Made by a program: the position numbers and the translations under genes. From Annulohypoxylon bovei var. microspora (taxonomy: Eukaryota; Ascomycota; Sordariomycetes; Xylariales; Hypoxylaceae): a stretch of DNA of 64,000 bases. Shown here in pieces: positions 14,034 to 26,711 of this stretch. The stretch lies in NCBI GenBank assembly GCA_022836615.1, contig MU405305.1, positions 1-64,000 on the forward strand. Reading direction: 5' to 3'. Positions within the stretch are counted from its first letter, which is position 1. Each line of letters starts with the position of its first letter. The notes under the pieces were generated by a model. That model did not search any database and was not told where the DNA came from. It saw only the letters and a program-made list of their open reading frames with translations.

Positions 14034-16029
14034 CTAAGCAGCTACCTCCTCTTTTGCGGCCTTCTTGCCTCTGCCTGACCGCTTGCGCTTCTTCTTGGAG
14101 CCCCCTTCGATTATATTGCTACTGCTACCTTGACCGGCGCCATTGCCCCTCGGCTCCTCTACGGCACCCGGCCCGCCGGGATTGAACGCAGGCGGCTCCC
14201 TCTCGAACTCGGGGCCGAAAGTCTCCTTGCGCCACTGCCTTAGACGAGCTTTCTTGCCGAGGTGCTTGCGGTCCTTGGCCTGCTTGTCTTCGGGGCGGAA
14301 GTGGGCCAACTTCTTCAGGCCAGCGAACTGGTTGAGGTCGGCGTCGGACGCCATGAGGATGTCGCGCGTCGTCAGGCCGAAGGACACGGGCCGCGTTTCG
14401 CGGTAGGCGAAGGTTGACAACGAGCCTTTGGGTTTTGAGGACGAGGAGCTGCCGCCGAGGATCGCCGGCTCGTCGATGTCCATTTTCGCGTCGACGAAAG
14501 CTTCGAGCTTGGCCCGCTCTTGTCGCACTTCCTTCTGGCTCGCGAGCTTTTCCCGCTTGCGTTCCTTGCTAGTCTTCTGTCGCTTAGCTGATGGCCCGTC
14601 CTCGTCTTCATTTTCCTCGCCGTCGTTCTCCTCATCGGTAAGGGTAACATTAGGGCGTTCATCATCATCAAAATCGGGAACCAAGTCTTTGATGTCGATG
14701 TCGTCATCCCATTTGGGTTTCTTGACCTTCTTTGACTTTTTGAAATTGGCATCATCTTCGTCGCTAGATACCTCCTCCTCAGCTGCAGCATAGTACTGGT
14801 CATCGAAGGTTTTCTTCAGGTGCTCTTCCCACTTGTCGTTTTCCCAGGCATCTTCAAGCAGTTTTTGCCATTCCTCGTCCTTTAGCGTCTTGCCAGACAG
14901 ACCGGCGGCTGCCTTGATCTTCTTCAACTTGCCCTCAGCCTCGTCGAGTTTCAAGCGACGTAGTCGTGCCTTTTCCTCTTTCCTTTTTTGCTTCTCGTCT
15001 TCCTTCTTCTCGCGCTCTATCTCACGTTGCTTCTTGCGCGCGGTCTTGTCATCTCGCCTGACCGAGCGCGCCGCGACAATCTCACGGGAGTATGATTTTA
15101 GAACCTCGTTGCTCTTGTTCGGATCCTCGAAACGTAGATTATATGCGGCTTCCCATTCGTCTGCCTTTTCGTCTTCGCCCTCGTCAGACTCGAATGCTTC
15201 CCAATTGGCCGCATCCTCTTCTACCCAAGCGCGAGAGGCCATGAAATTTGAAAGAAATAGCTCCGGGTCCTTCTCAGCGACTGTGACGTCGGGTTTTGTA
15301 ACCTTGATTTTCCCAGCTCTGGATGGATGGATGCCTCTTTCGGGGGCGATTCTTGTCTCCTCTTTGGCCTTCATAAAGTCTTCGTCGCTATCACTACTTT
15401 CGGCGTCGTCGTCTGCTTCAAGTTGCGCTTTGATCTCATCCTTGATAGACTTTTTCAACTCGTCTTGTTCTTGTGTGTATGTTCGAGGAGGCTCGAGTTT
15501 GTTGTCAAAATCAGCTCCAGTGTCTCCCCGGAGGATCTTTTCTCGGTGGTAATCTTTTAGGAAGACGGGCTTCTCCTTCTTTTCTTTCGCCAAGGGATCT
15601 TCTGCGGGAGTACTTTCGTCGAGTGACTTGTAGAATGTAACTTTGCTGTCGTAGACACGAGGATCTTTACTCTTGATTGCTTGAAGAGTAGCAGATATTT
15701 CAGCGTCGAGATCTTCGGTAGCTAGAAATCCATTTTCATCTTCTGTCTCGTCTGACGAGGAATCGTCATCTTCATCTTCGCCTGCTTTTGACTTGTCTCC
15801 GTTCGCATGCTTTGACTTGTATTTTTCCTCCACTAAAGTAGCCCAGTTAGTCTGGTAGGAGTAAGATAGGGAAACAGGAAAGTAACTTACATCTGTGCAA
15901 CTCCTCTCGTTTCTTATTATGTTCAAATCTTTTGGCATATTCAGCGTTGACTTGTAGCTTAACACCTCCATCCGATTCATCGTCACTGTCGTCAAACAAG
16001 CGTTGCTTGTGACTGTCAGAGGTCGCCAT
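14034..16029 (-). CDS. KRI1: KRI1-family ribosome biogenesis protein
   Basis: Two exons on the minus strand, 16029-15891 and 15832-14034, split by a 58-bp intron (GTAAGT...TTTAG), encode 645 residues. The join gives AYAKRFEHNKKREELHR followed by LEEKYK, the well-conserved N-terminal block of the Kri1 family. The rest is typical: acidic Ser/Asp/Glu stretches, long charged coiled-coil runs rich in Lys, Arg and Glu around residues 300-400, a conserved C-terminal Kri1 region (RETRPVSFGLTTRDIL, then FRPEDKQAKDRKHLGKKARL) and a Lys/Arg tail that should act as a nucleolar signal. Yeast Kri1 binds Krr1 and is needed for 40S subunit assembly in the nucleolus. It is divergent from the Rab5 gene with 587 bp between the starts, so the two may share a promoter. 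Confidence 0.93.
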
Positions 16030-16616
16030 CTTGAAGTCGCAGACTAAAAATTAACTTCTTTTGGGTTGTGATTTAAAGAGGTAAATACAACAAGAACTGA
16101 TCAAAAACGGGACGTAAATCCACGGTTGTTTGATATTGCGACGTCCCGGTAGTGAAATACTACGACAACAGACTGATCGCAAAATCGAAGCAACTAACTT
16201 ACATACAACTTTTTTTCTGCCGCTCCAATTTAGTGATAGCGGGGCCCTTAACTTTTTGGCGGTGTCGGCCCGCTAATATTCCGTTGGTAGCTCATGCAAG
16301 TACTAACCTAATCAGGATTAGCTAGATACCTACAGAAGTACTTCGTACCTTTATTAATTCTATTAATGCTTGCGCCTGCTGGGTCTTCTCCGAACCTTGC
16401 GTCGTCATTCCTGATTCGATACATTCATCTGCCTACCACCTTAATCATCCAACTCTAACAACCCACCCTAAGAGCCGAACCATTGCATGCGATCGTTTTC
16501 TTTGAAGCTGTAAAACGGTTTACGATCGGTCTGCTTTCTATCTTTTCTAGAACTCTTTGAAATAAACAACTAGAACTTTATCGCGTCCTTCTATTTACAT
16601 ACAAACTTCCAACGAA
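16030..16616. promoter_or_regulatory. Shared divergent promoter, KRI1 and Rab5 genes
   Basis: The 587 bp separate two start codons pointing away from each other, so both promoters and both 5' leaders must lie here. No coding frame is present. No specific site was assigned. Confidence 0.6.
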
Positions 16617-17439
16617 ATGGCCGACTCAAACGCTCCTAAACCGAGCAGTAGCGTTAAGCTGGTATTGCTTGGTGAGGCAGCTGTAGGAAAGGTATGACTT
16701 CTCCCAAGTGTTCAGTGCCCGTTACATTTTGGAGATTACGGTATTAAATGATTTATAGTCTTCTCTTGTCTTGCGATTCGTAAACAACGATTTCCAAGAG
16801 AACAAGGAACCTACCATTGGTGGTAAGTTGCTACTCAAACTCTCATTCCTAGCAGCTCCGAGCTGATCCCATGTAGCCGCCTTCTTGACACAAAAATGCA
16901 ACCTCCCCACGCGGACGATCAAATTCGAGATCTGGGATACGGCAGGCCAGGAGCGCTTTGCCTCGTTGGCACCCATGTATTACCGAAACGCACAAGCCGC
17001 CCTCGTCGTCTACGACCTCACCAAGCCAACGTCTCTCATCAAGGCCAAGCACTGGGTAGCGGAATTGCAAAGACAAGCATCACCTGGAATCGTCATCGCC
17101 CTCGTTGGTAACAAACTCGATCTTACTAATGACAGCGAGTCCGGCCAGGCCGATAGCGAAGGAGCCGATGGGGAGGAATCCGGAGACGCCCGGAAGATTT
17201 CTACGGAGGAAGCAAAGACGTATGCTGAAGAGGAGAACCTGTTATTCTTCGAGACTAGTGCGAAGACCGGTCACAATGTTACGGAAGTCTTCACCGCAAT
17301 TGCGAATGCCATCCCCGAGACGTCGCTGAAGAGCACGAGAGGTCCCGGAGCGTCTGGTGCGGTCAACCGAGGCGGTGAGGAGCAGAGGGTGAATCTGAAT
17401 GGACCTCGGGAAGCGGCAAAGGAAGGATGCGCATGCTGA
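16617..17439 (+). CDS. Rab5-family small GTPase (Ypt5/Vps21 type)
   Basis: Three exons, 16617-16691, 16759-16822 and 16877-17439, give 233 residues. All GTPase motifs are there: P-loop GEAAVGKSSL (residues 19-28), switch I EPTIGAAFLTQ, switch II WDTAGQERFASLAPMYYR, NKLD and ETSAKTG. TIGAAF and the FASLAPMYYRNAQAA stretch are marks of Rab5, the early-endosome Rab that recruits tethers and PI3-kinase for endosome fusion and vacuolar sorting. The protein ends in CAC, a double-geranylgeranylation signal. An acidic Ser/Gly/Glu insert of roughly 25 residues follows NKLD, as in other fungal Rab5 proteins. The first intron falls right after the P-loop Lys. Fungi usually have more than one Rab5 paralogue, so I leave the symbol open. 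Confidence 0.95.
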
Positions 17440-18347
17440 TTTCGTAGAGGGGGGTGGTAGAAAGTGCAGAGGAGTGCAGAGGAGTGTAGATGAACGGAGA
17501 TGAGGGTTTTCCATCACTTATGGTCATGACTACATTTTACCTTGTAATATGGAGCGTTTGGGATTTGGTATCTGGGCTGCTGTTTTCGAAGAGTGAATTA
17601 TCTATCTATTTTAAACCTTTGCATGCAGTCCGATACAACTCCTAGAGCAACTAGCCGCCTGTGACAAATGAGATGAATGTCGAGTGACACGCGAAGTCGG
17701 CTGTAACCCTTTCTAACGCTTCATTGCAGCGTTTAGGAGTTTGTTTCTCTGATGATTGGTAGAAATAGATGTCGTGTAGATTACAGAAAAGCTGGGCATT
17801 CAGGTTGAGAGCAAGAATAAAAAGCAAGAGTAGAGATAGTTAATAGTTACTGCAATGCTTCATATCAAATCAAGTGATGCATTTTAGCGGTCCTAAATCT
17901 TACTTTACTATTGCATATACTCAACTTGTGCATGCTACATAATATCGGGTTATACATAAATGCTATTAAATGCAAGCTCAAGTGGACCCACTGACCCACC
18001 GACCGACGTAAACTCTAAGCAAAGTTCGAACTTCCATGTCAGGCGTTTGCGCGTAGTACTACATACAATTGTGCTAAGAACCAAACTACCATCTCCACCA
18101 TTTTTTTGTTCCCAATTTCTACTCAACTCATTTTTTCCTTCCAGATGTTGTCATTTTCACTCCCGTGACGCGCGCCTACTTTTTAGGTTTTTTATTCTAC
18201 CGCGTCGTTCCTTTTACATAAAACCAATTTCGTACATCCGATTAGGTTTCTCTCGCGCCGCCAATCCTAAAATTCCTCATATTCCTCATATCTCTCTATA
18301 CCATATGTCCACCGAAATACTCATCTGCAACGCCTTCCTTGTCCAAG
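17440..18347. other. Intergenic region upstream of the RING gene
   Basis: About 0.9 kb holding the Rab5 3' UTR and the promoter and leader of the next gene. A 138-codon open frame at 17960-18376 overlaps the RING gene start in another frame and resembles no protein. An upstream ATG at 18305 is out of frame with the RING start at 18348 and could weaken its translation. Confidence 0.5.
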
Positions 18348-21300
18348 ATGGCCGCGCTGACAGAAGCTCAAATTGAGCTAGCCAAGTATGCCTTTCCCGA
18401 GAAGCCAGCCTTTTGCGAGATCCAAATCAAATAGCTAACTTGCATAGCTCTCTCACTCCGGCTGAATTACCTACTAAGTTGCGATGCGCAGTCTGCAGCA
18501 AGTTGGCCGTCAACGCCTTCAGATTACCTTGTTGCGAGACCGCCATCTGCGACAAATGTAAGTTTTGATATTCTTTCTATGTCTTCTCTTGAATGTTTGA
18601 TCTAGGTTCTAACGCATTTCAGGCCAATCTACTCTACCCTCATCCTGCCCAGTCTGCGAACACTCTCCTGTTTCGGCATCCGACTGCACTATCTACAAAT
18701 CCCTTAGAACTACCATTAGAGTCTTCTTAAAGACGGAAGAGAAGAAGCGAGAGAGTGCCCGACCAAAGACCAACGGTTCTACGCCGGTTACTCCAGCGCA
18801 GGAAACCCCCGCTCCGGCCCAGACGCGAACGGCTACCGAACAGCCTCCGCCTCCTACGAATGCCGTCCCCTCTGTACAAGCTAATGCAGAACCCCAAACT
18901 GCTGAATCGGTGGCACCCCCTGCGGCGGTCAAGTCCGAAGAGGGTCCAGTTGTTGATCCGAAACCGGACAATGGTGCTCAGCCTGAAGAGGTACGTCCAT
19001 TGACGTTCCCCATCACTATGCTTTTATCTAACCAAAGCTTTAGGGCGCTCCAACGAACGGGAAGGAACGAGAGCAACTCGAAGACAAAGAGTCCAAAGCC
19101 GTCGTCCCTAACGGACAAGAAGGTCAGGATGGTACGGCTTTAGAAGAGACCCAGGAGGGTGACCAAGGCGAAGGTGACGAGAAGACCGAGAATGACCAGC
19201 AGGTGCAGTCTGGCATGGGCGCCGGTTTCGACTCGATGAACGGCAACTTCATGAACTTCGGTAACGGAGACATGAGCCAGATGCAGATGATGATGGCCAT
19301 GCAAAATGGGATGAATCCAGCCGCTTTCGGCTCTTTCCCCATGATGGGTAAGAAACTTCCCGCCCAACGTCTAAACTTGATGGCTAACCTCATACACCCA
19401 GGAATGATGGACCCCATGGCGATGCAGAATATTATGATGAATGGTGGCTTTGGTGCGCAGGGCATGGGCATGAACGGCATGAACATGAACATGGGCATGA
19501 ATGGATTCAGTGGCGGAAACAATGACTGGAACGGACAGCAATCATGGAACGTCGGCCAAGATAATTTCAATCCAAATGCTCCTGGAATGGGAAATGGTGA
19601 CTTTGGCAACTTTAATGCTGGCTTCCGTACAGGCTTCAATTCAGGTAATTATGGCCATCACAACCAGTTCAATGAGTATCGCCGAGGCCACTACGGAGGT
19701 TACCGAGGAAGAGGTCGAGGCCGAGGCTTCTACGGCGGTTACGGCCGTGGATACCATCAAGGCTATAATTCAAACGCAGGTTACCCCGGACATGGCCATC
19801 AATTTTCTGATAATAAAGATGACCAGCAAGCACTGGACGACACCCAAGTAGCAGAGCAGACGTCCGGCAATGTTGACGAATTTGGCCGAGCAATACGACC
19901 AGAGTCTGACCAAGATGCACCAAATGCCGGAGTAGCCGCACATGCTGAAGCAGAAGGTATCCATGATAACACCACTGATAATGGAGCCGGACCGGAGACT
20001 TCGGGACAGGTGAATAAGGACAACGGCTCACAATCTGTGCAGGGTGATCCTGCAAATGACAAGGGTGATGTATCTTCTAGAGATCAGCTTTCTGCACCTC
20101 AAGGTCCTCGTGGAAATGCCGGCCCATTACATCTCCAAACTGCGGTTCCGGATAGACCGTTGAATGCCCCTACTGGCCCTAAAGCTATGAGGCAGGGCCT
20201 CCCTAACACTAGTCTTCATCACCTAAGAGCACGTGGTCTCATTACTGATGAGAAGAGCCCAATCTCACGTACTAATCCTGCGATTGTGGCAAGCCCGGTA
20301 GCAGATAAACCAAAGTCGCGGAGTAGTTCTCTACATTCTTCTAAAGACAAGGATCGGCATCATCGTGAACGTGACCGAGAACATGCTGAAGAGGAGAAGA
20401 GCAAAGGACGCCAGCATGATGGAGATCGTGACCAATCTAGGACGTACACTGTATCCAAGAGCCAGTCCAGAAGTCGCAGCCGCAGCAGGGATCGTAAGGA
20501 GGGCCGTAAGCATAGGCGACATCGCTCCCCATCAGTTTCGGGCGATGATCGTGATGGCGGTCGTCGCCGCCGCAAGCACAAGAGCAGAAGACAATCGACT
20601 AGAGATGACGATGACCACCGAGGCCGGTCGAGAGATGGAAAGCATGAAGACCACTCAAGGTCCGCTTCTCCTGGTGACCGTGAACATAGGCGTTCAGACC
20701 ATCGAAGTCGTCGTGATCGTGACGAGAAGCGTCGGGACCGCGATATCGAAAGAGATAGTGACTACGATCGACATAGGAAGTCCGGTCACAGGTCTCACCG
20801 TGATCGCGATCAAGACCACGAACGAGAGAAGGGCCGGGAAAGGGACCGAGAGAAGGACCGCGGAAAGGATCATGCTCGTGACCACGATGACGATCGCCAG
20901 CATCGCAGCAGTAAAAACTCCAGTGCCCTGCCGACACCAGTAGAATCTTCGGATAAGACGTTCAATCCCCCTACCGGTCCCAGGAGTAACTTCTCTATCA
21001 AAGGAGCCAGCAGCAAACAGGGCTCTGGACTGGAGATCAAGGGCGCAAGTAGCAAATCTAATGCAAACAGACACGACAGTGAACCGTCCCGACGCGCCTC
21101 GCAATCTTCTATCGCCGGCCAGAAGTCTACATCTGGCGCTGGTACGAAGGACCCACACACCATGGAACGCGAAGCTCGAGATCGCGAGCGCCTCCTCAAG
21201 GAAGCACAACGAATGGCGACGATAGCAGGTCGCACTTCAGGCGTGAAGCGTAGCCGCGATACAGGTGACGACCGCGGTGGTCGTCGAAAGAGCCGTCGTA

Positions 21301-21380
21301 GCGAGGCTGTCAATATGGAGGATGAAGAAGACCGCATGAGGCGGCTGGAAGCGGAGCGCGAGGATCGGAGGTGGGATTAG
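18348..21380 (+). CDS. RING-finger protein with RGG- and RS-rich tail
   Basis: Five exons, 18348-18385, 18448-18557, 18623-18990, 19044-19347 and 19402-21380, give 932 residues. A RING-like finger lies at about residues 23-65: LRCAVCSKLAVNAF, LPCCETAICDKC and SSCPVC. It is split by the second intron. Then come a Pro/Ala/Glu linker, a Met/Gly/Asn-rich stretch, a YRGRGRGRGFYGGYGRG RGG box, and from about residue 520 long Arg/Asp/Ser/His repeats like those of splicing factors. The RING resembles that of RBBP6/Mpe1-type mRNA 3'-end factors, but the DWNN domain and zinc knuckle are missing, so it is a separate family. I infer a nuclear ubiquitin ligase acting in RNA processing. The fourth intron (19348-19401) is 54 nt, in frame and stop-free. 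Confidence 0.8.
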
Positions 21381-23906
21381 GGCCCTAGAGCAAAGACGTA
21401 TGACAGGATGAACCATCGGTCATACAGCTCGTTAATCACGAAGGAGGTATCTCTCGCGCAAAAGTTAACTCTTTTTAATCGTCCAACCTAGAGGCCTTTC
21501 TAGCCTATCACGGAACTCTCTCTACTACGGATTACTAAGGGGTGGAGGAGGTCTAAAATCAGATTCACAATTACGCTTTACGTTCCAGGGACTGTACACT
21601 ATTACATTCGAAGACGTTTCCGAGTCGGAGAAGGAAAGCATTCATTGGCACCGGACAGGGGAGACAGGAGACGGGCGCAAAAACCATGCATCATGGCACC
21701 GATAAATAAAGTCTGGCAGCAGTAGCATTTTTGTTCCGCCGCGAGCCGGATCACCGTACCTAGGAGGTAGCTGAGAGGCTCGAGGCGCGACAAAACCTAA
21801 AGGGGGTCGTAAGATTGACGGTCGGCGCGAAGTAAGCATGCAGAAAAGATCTGGGGATAGCAGAAAGTTGCCGTAGCATTAATTGACACGCGTATCTTTC
21901 TATTTTTCGTTGTGGTTTTTTTTTTGAGCTGGTGATTTGAATGACTTTCCATACGTCTCTACCTCCCACAGAAATAGTGCCCCTTAAACTAGCACAATAG
22001 CTAAAATTAATAATCTACACAATGTCGACGACAACAAGGGGAGTGTCGCTCATTCTTCATACTATATACAATCTAATTAAGCTATGTCATTCTAATCTAT
22101 TACCGTCTATCAGACTGGCTGAATAACTCAGTCATGCTCTCTCTCTTCTTATTACCATTGAAGCCCTGCCTTGTATTATGCTCATGTTCTAGAGTGAACT
22201 CCTTCGTAAAAGCACTGGAGATTAATGCCACCGCGAGAGGAGCAAACTCGGGATATTTCAATAGTTCTTGCTAGAGCTGGTTCTGGGAAAGCAACACCGC
22301 TGACAGCGATACCAATGGATTCGTCGAAGACACGGAAGAATGAAAAGAAGGCTGCCGCGTGACTACTATCTTCCATCGTGAATAGAATAGCTATGACGGG
22401 AGAAACGATCGTCATGGCCCTCGTCATGGCCAAGAAATGAAAAGGTAGATAAAGGGGCTAGACTGGTAATAGGTTGGAGTGAAAGCCTATACACCTACGA
22501 GGGAAACATAACACCATGACACACATAATTGCTCACTAACAGCAGCTAAAAGGATCCTGGATATCCCTGGTTTAGCAGTGGACAAATCGGCACGATTGCC
22601 CCAACACCAGAGCCTGTAAGCATCCATGTCCCACGTTTCAGGGGCTCGGCGTTGCTGCATGGCGTGCTGATTCCAGGCACAAAGTCAGATTACACGTGGC
22701 ACGATCACTCAGCTGAGCGATAAGGGGTGCGGGTTTCGAAGATCCTAATGCTAGATGGGTAAGGAGTATGACGTGACTTGGAGTCGGTCGAACGATTCGG
22801 CCGGCTACGGCCTACTCTGAAGTCCTAGACTTTGTCCCGTGTGTCGAGCCTAGGCCCTAATAGACGCGGGAGCCGTCCGTCCAATGGCAAGTGCAGCTTT
22901 TCGAGTAATCTCAAAAGCCAAGAAGCAAATTGCCCATATGCTGAACAATAGCTAGCAAATCGAATAGGAGAAAAAACAAAAAGCAATAAGAAAGAGAGAA
23001 GCAATGATGTCAACCAACGTGAATTAAATTAATCGGTGGAAATCTTTATGTACTTATAGTTGCTTTTTCTTCACATCCCCAACGGAGGTCCCTGGTAGCA
23101 TCGAGATCATATGAGGTAAAAATATTGCGTAGCGAGATATCTGCTCCCACTTTCAGGGGTTGCATTTAGTCCTTTGGGTCTGTTTACGCCGTATTGATGC
23201 TCCATGCTACTTAGCTGCATCGTCACTCGCCCTGTCGAGATCAGAAGCAGGGAATTTTGCCGAATTCTACCCCAGCCATGACTCCCAACAATATAATGAT
23301 ACCGTCAGTTGACCTCGCAGAATTCCGAAAGCAGCGCGGTTAATACAGAGGATGGATTGCTCGTAGACTCGCCAAGCGCCAATTGATGCCCTTTGCATCT
23401 TGCTATAGCAGACCTATCTAACTGTATATATCTATATCTGTTCTATGGATGTGATAGTGCCTAGTAATTTCCTCGTGACAAGTTGGTGATGTCTATTACA
23501 AAAATGTACACGAGATCCCTTTGGACCATGCCTTGATTAGGTATTACTTGATGTCCGGTCACCAAAGTCGTATTCCGTCAAGCATGCATATGTATGGTGG
23601 CGTCTCCAGAACTTCCAGATTCGAAATGTTCCTGATTTGGGCACTCGGCACGCGAAGGACTTCGGTTAAGAACGACGGAGTAGAAAGGGTAAAAAGTCTA
23701 GTGTTTGGCATGCCATATAAAAAGAGTATTTCTATCCTATTCCCTTCATCTAATCTCCTAATACTCTCTTGTTTATTTTTTGTTTATTTAATACAGACGT
23801 TATCATTGGTATATGATCTGAAGGTAATTGTACCTAAGTATCTAATGTTACATTCATTCTTCATTGTCGTCGGCCTCACAGAGACCTATACCTTCTCTTT
23901 ATACAT
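21381..23906. other. 2.5-kb intergenic region without a recognised gene
   Basis: It holds the 3' UTR of the RING gene and, at the right end, of the ankyrin gene. Open frames are short (up to 140 codons at 23521-23943) with codon content unlike their neighbours and no recognisable domain. I looked for tRNA-like T-loops and saw none convincing. A non-coding transcript is possible but unsupported. Confidence 0.5.
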
Positions 23907-24973
23907 TCACTTAATATCGTCTCCGTACATATCTATCCTTTGAAGTCCTTCAAGGTCCATTTCTGTCTTCTGCGGCTTAGGAGCCTTAGTCTGTGGATCA
24001 GCACCGTATTGCAAAAGCATGAGGACGCCCGCCTCAAAGTCTGTCTCAATTGCAATGTGTAGAGGAGTCCTCCCCACATCGTCATAACCGTCTATCAGCC
24101 TCTTTTCCTCCAAATGGTTCAGCAAAACCCTTAGGATGTTTTCATGACGGTGCAGCACAGCTAAATGAAGAGCCGAGGGGCGTTGTTGTCCGTCATCGTC
24201 GCCAATATTTGCTCCGTGTAAGAGGAGGGACCGAATAACTTCCTCATGGCCGCCAATGACGCCGTGCATTATCGGAGTTAAACCATCACTATCCTTCTCG
24301 TTGCAATCTACACCTTGCTGGAGCAAAAGCCATGCAATTCGGTTGTTTCCCCTCCGCGCGGCCATGTGAAGTGGACTTAACCAACCGCATGTATTTGTGC
24401 CCGGTGCGACGGAGGTGTAATCCACAGGAGATTCAGTACTTAGGCGATGTCTTTGGCTGATACTACTGACGCTTCCAGAGCGGGTAGGCGGGGTACTACT
24501 TGGAAGACCACTGGGGAAGTTGTCGTGAGTTTGTGTTCTTGTGGCGGAACAGGTGTGAGAAGATGGGCGTGAACTTGAGAAGGTCGGCTCAATACTCCGA
24601 GGGGATAAACCAGAGGTATATTCCGGGAACTTATCAAGGTCCTGTTGAGGAGAATAATCGCTAGGCGGAGGAGTTAAGCAGTCAAAGTATCCAGCAGGAC
24701 CAGGCGAGAAAGAAATGTCACTGGGTGGAATTTCTTGCGGCTGAATATCTATATACGTGGGGGAACCAAGAGCATTGCTCACGACTTCGTTCCAATCGAT
24801 GGAAGCCTGTAAGTTTCTCTTCCCTGATATCAAAAGATACGCGATTAGTTGCTGGTCCATACTTCTAATGGGGATCGTAGGCGATGTTATTACTCACGAC
24901 GGAACCTTCGTTGAGCTTCGCGGTTCTGGGTACGTCGACGCTCGAGAGCTCCTTGTGAGCCAGAGTCTGCCAT
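23907..24973 (-). CDS. bZIP-like basic region plus ankyrin repeats
   Basis: Two exons, 24973-24898 and 24823-23907, around a 74-bp intron (GTGAGT, ACTAAT branch, ATATCAG) give 330 residues. The short first exon encodes RRRTQNREAQRRFR, the DNA-contacting basic motif of fungal Yap-type bZIP proteins. After the splice comes RKR and then no leucine heptads. A Ser/Pro/Thr-rich linker runs to about residue 170, and three to four ankyrin repeats fill about 172-300 (SPLHMAARRGNN, GLTPIMHGVIGGHEEV, SALHLAVLHRHENIL, TPLHIAIETDFEAGV). I infer a nuclear regulator in which the ankyrin block does the protein binding. A model starting at 24860 would lose the basic region. The acceptor CAG at 24824 is chosen because it alone keeps the frame from exon 1. 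Confidence 0.75.
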
Positions 24974-26709
24974 TTCTTCTACGCTAGCAGGGAATTTCGC
25001 ATTGCACGGCAACGGATGGGAAATTTTGGTGAAAATGGCTAGCTGACATGTACCTAATAAGGCTTACAAGCTCCTATTTCAACATAGGGAAAATTCGACG
25101 GTGTGCCTGAATATTTGGTGACTAAGGTCTCCATATAGAAGCTTTCAGCACGAAGTCCTAGTAGCCACTGGGGACGAGAGACAAGACGTAGCTAAAATCT
25201 CACGACGAGAAGAGATAAGCTCCGGGGGGAAAGGCGGGCGAGGGGTGCTAAAAAGACATCCTCCGCGAGAGCTGAGAAGATTCATGTCATTAGAACCTGC
25301 GCCACTCTAATCAAATTCCTCTGAGGCCAATACAAGCTCTCTTAAGGTATAGTTTCAAGTAACGTCATATTATCAGCGACAAAATTATGGAGGAAGGATA
25401 CTTCCCTCGTTTATAGGCTGGAAGCCTGCAAGGGACCCTGATGTTAGGTCCCTCAGGTACATATATTTGTCAACACTTGAATCAAATCCGATTGAAGGAA
25501 GAGGGGTCCTTTTCAAACTACCTACGCAACACTTCATCCGGTTCCCTGAGATAAGAATTCAAAGGATTATCGGCAATATGTATTGGAGCGGCGTATATGA
25601 GGCAATCTATTGGTTGAATAAGCTCTAGTGAGATCTGGAACCTGGGCACGCGTGGACAACAAGGGACCAACGGCTACCTCAGTATTTTTCTTATGCCCTG
25701 CGCAGTATACGAATACACGAGGAGGATCCGAAGATTATGAGAATCTTATAAATAAACGTAGTTATTTGAAATATGAAGTAACTATCATAATTATAACTTT
25801 GTTAGATTTTGGAATAAATGTACGTTAATTCGATGCTTATTATCTTCTTGGCTATGCGGGAACCCCCCGCTCTCTTCAGCCCAGCCGTGACGTGAGGGGA
25901 GAAAACCAGCCTAGAAAAGAGCTGGAAGAGCCGCAGTCAGACGCCAAAGTAAGGAGAATTTTTTGAATTTTTAGCGCTGATCGTCTTGTTGCTAGAAAAA
26001 TTCATAATCGATCCCCTGTTCATCGCTCATCAGGAAACCTAAGATGTGGTGTTAGCTGTAAGTTGGTTTAGATGCTATGCTAAGATCAGTTAAAACAGAG
26101 AAGATAATTTCGGATTATCTCGAATGATCTTTCACGGTCCGCCTCCGGTTTACAGCTAAGCCTTAGATGGATCCTATTCAACGTCAAGCAATAGGGAGCT
26201 GATTTGCTAACATACCTAGACTTCTAGAATACTCTAGGCACTTACTTACGATCGTAATTTAGAACCATTCCCTATCACTTGCGTTCCTCGTGTAAATCTC
26301 ACACACGCCTTATGAATACAGGCCTTAAACCCGTGGGTTTAAGCCTTGGAGGTGTACATACACCGTTCAGCTTCTCGGTAAATATCCCTAGGGTGGAAGG
26401 TGAGTAAGAGCTAAGTCTTAGGCCATCATCATAACATATGTCGAAATCCCACTTCATCCTAACCGTTTATGTTAAGGGCTGATTAGATCCGTACTGGTTA
26501 ATGGCAGCTTGGGTCATCCGCGCTGAATAAAGCTTCGGCAGGGCTTCGAATCCTATGGCCCTATGCACACCTAGGTAGGTACATAGGTACATAAGTAGCC
26601 CTTCCACGTGTACCTAGATGTAACTCCCCACCAATGATATATGCAGCTCATAGCACAGCTTATCCATCCTATTTTTGAATATTAAAGTAGATTGGATATT
26701 GGTTGACTA
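24974..26709. other. Gene-free region upstream of the ankyrin gene
   Basis: It contains the promoter of the minus-strand ankyrin gene and otherwise no credible coding frame. The only open frame of note, 66 codons at 25628-25828, is AT-rich and featureless. Several TAGGTACATA-type words lie at 26565-26600. Confidence 0.5.
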
Positions 26710-26711
26710 TA

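Noticed and set aside
14833..15552. 239-codon Ser/Phe-rich frame opposite KRI1
   Set aside because: Antisense of Lys/Glu codons gives Ser/Phe/Leu runs. It is a shadow.
23521..23943. 140-codon frame with hydrophobic stretches next to the ankyrin gene
   Set aside because: AT-driven Leu/Ile/Phe content, no start context or domain, and it overlaps the stop of the real gene.
26495..26575. Possible tRNA, from a TTCGAATCC-like T-loop
   Set aside because: No matching acceptor stem, D-arm or anticodon arm could be paired around it.
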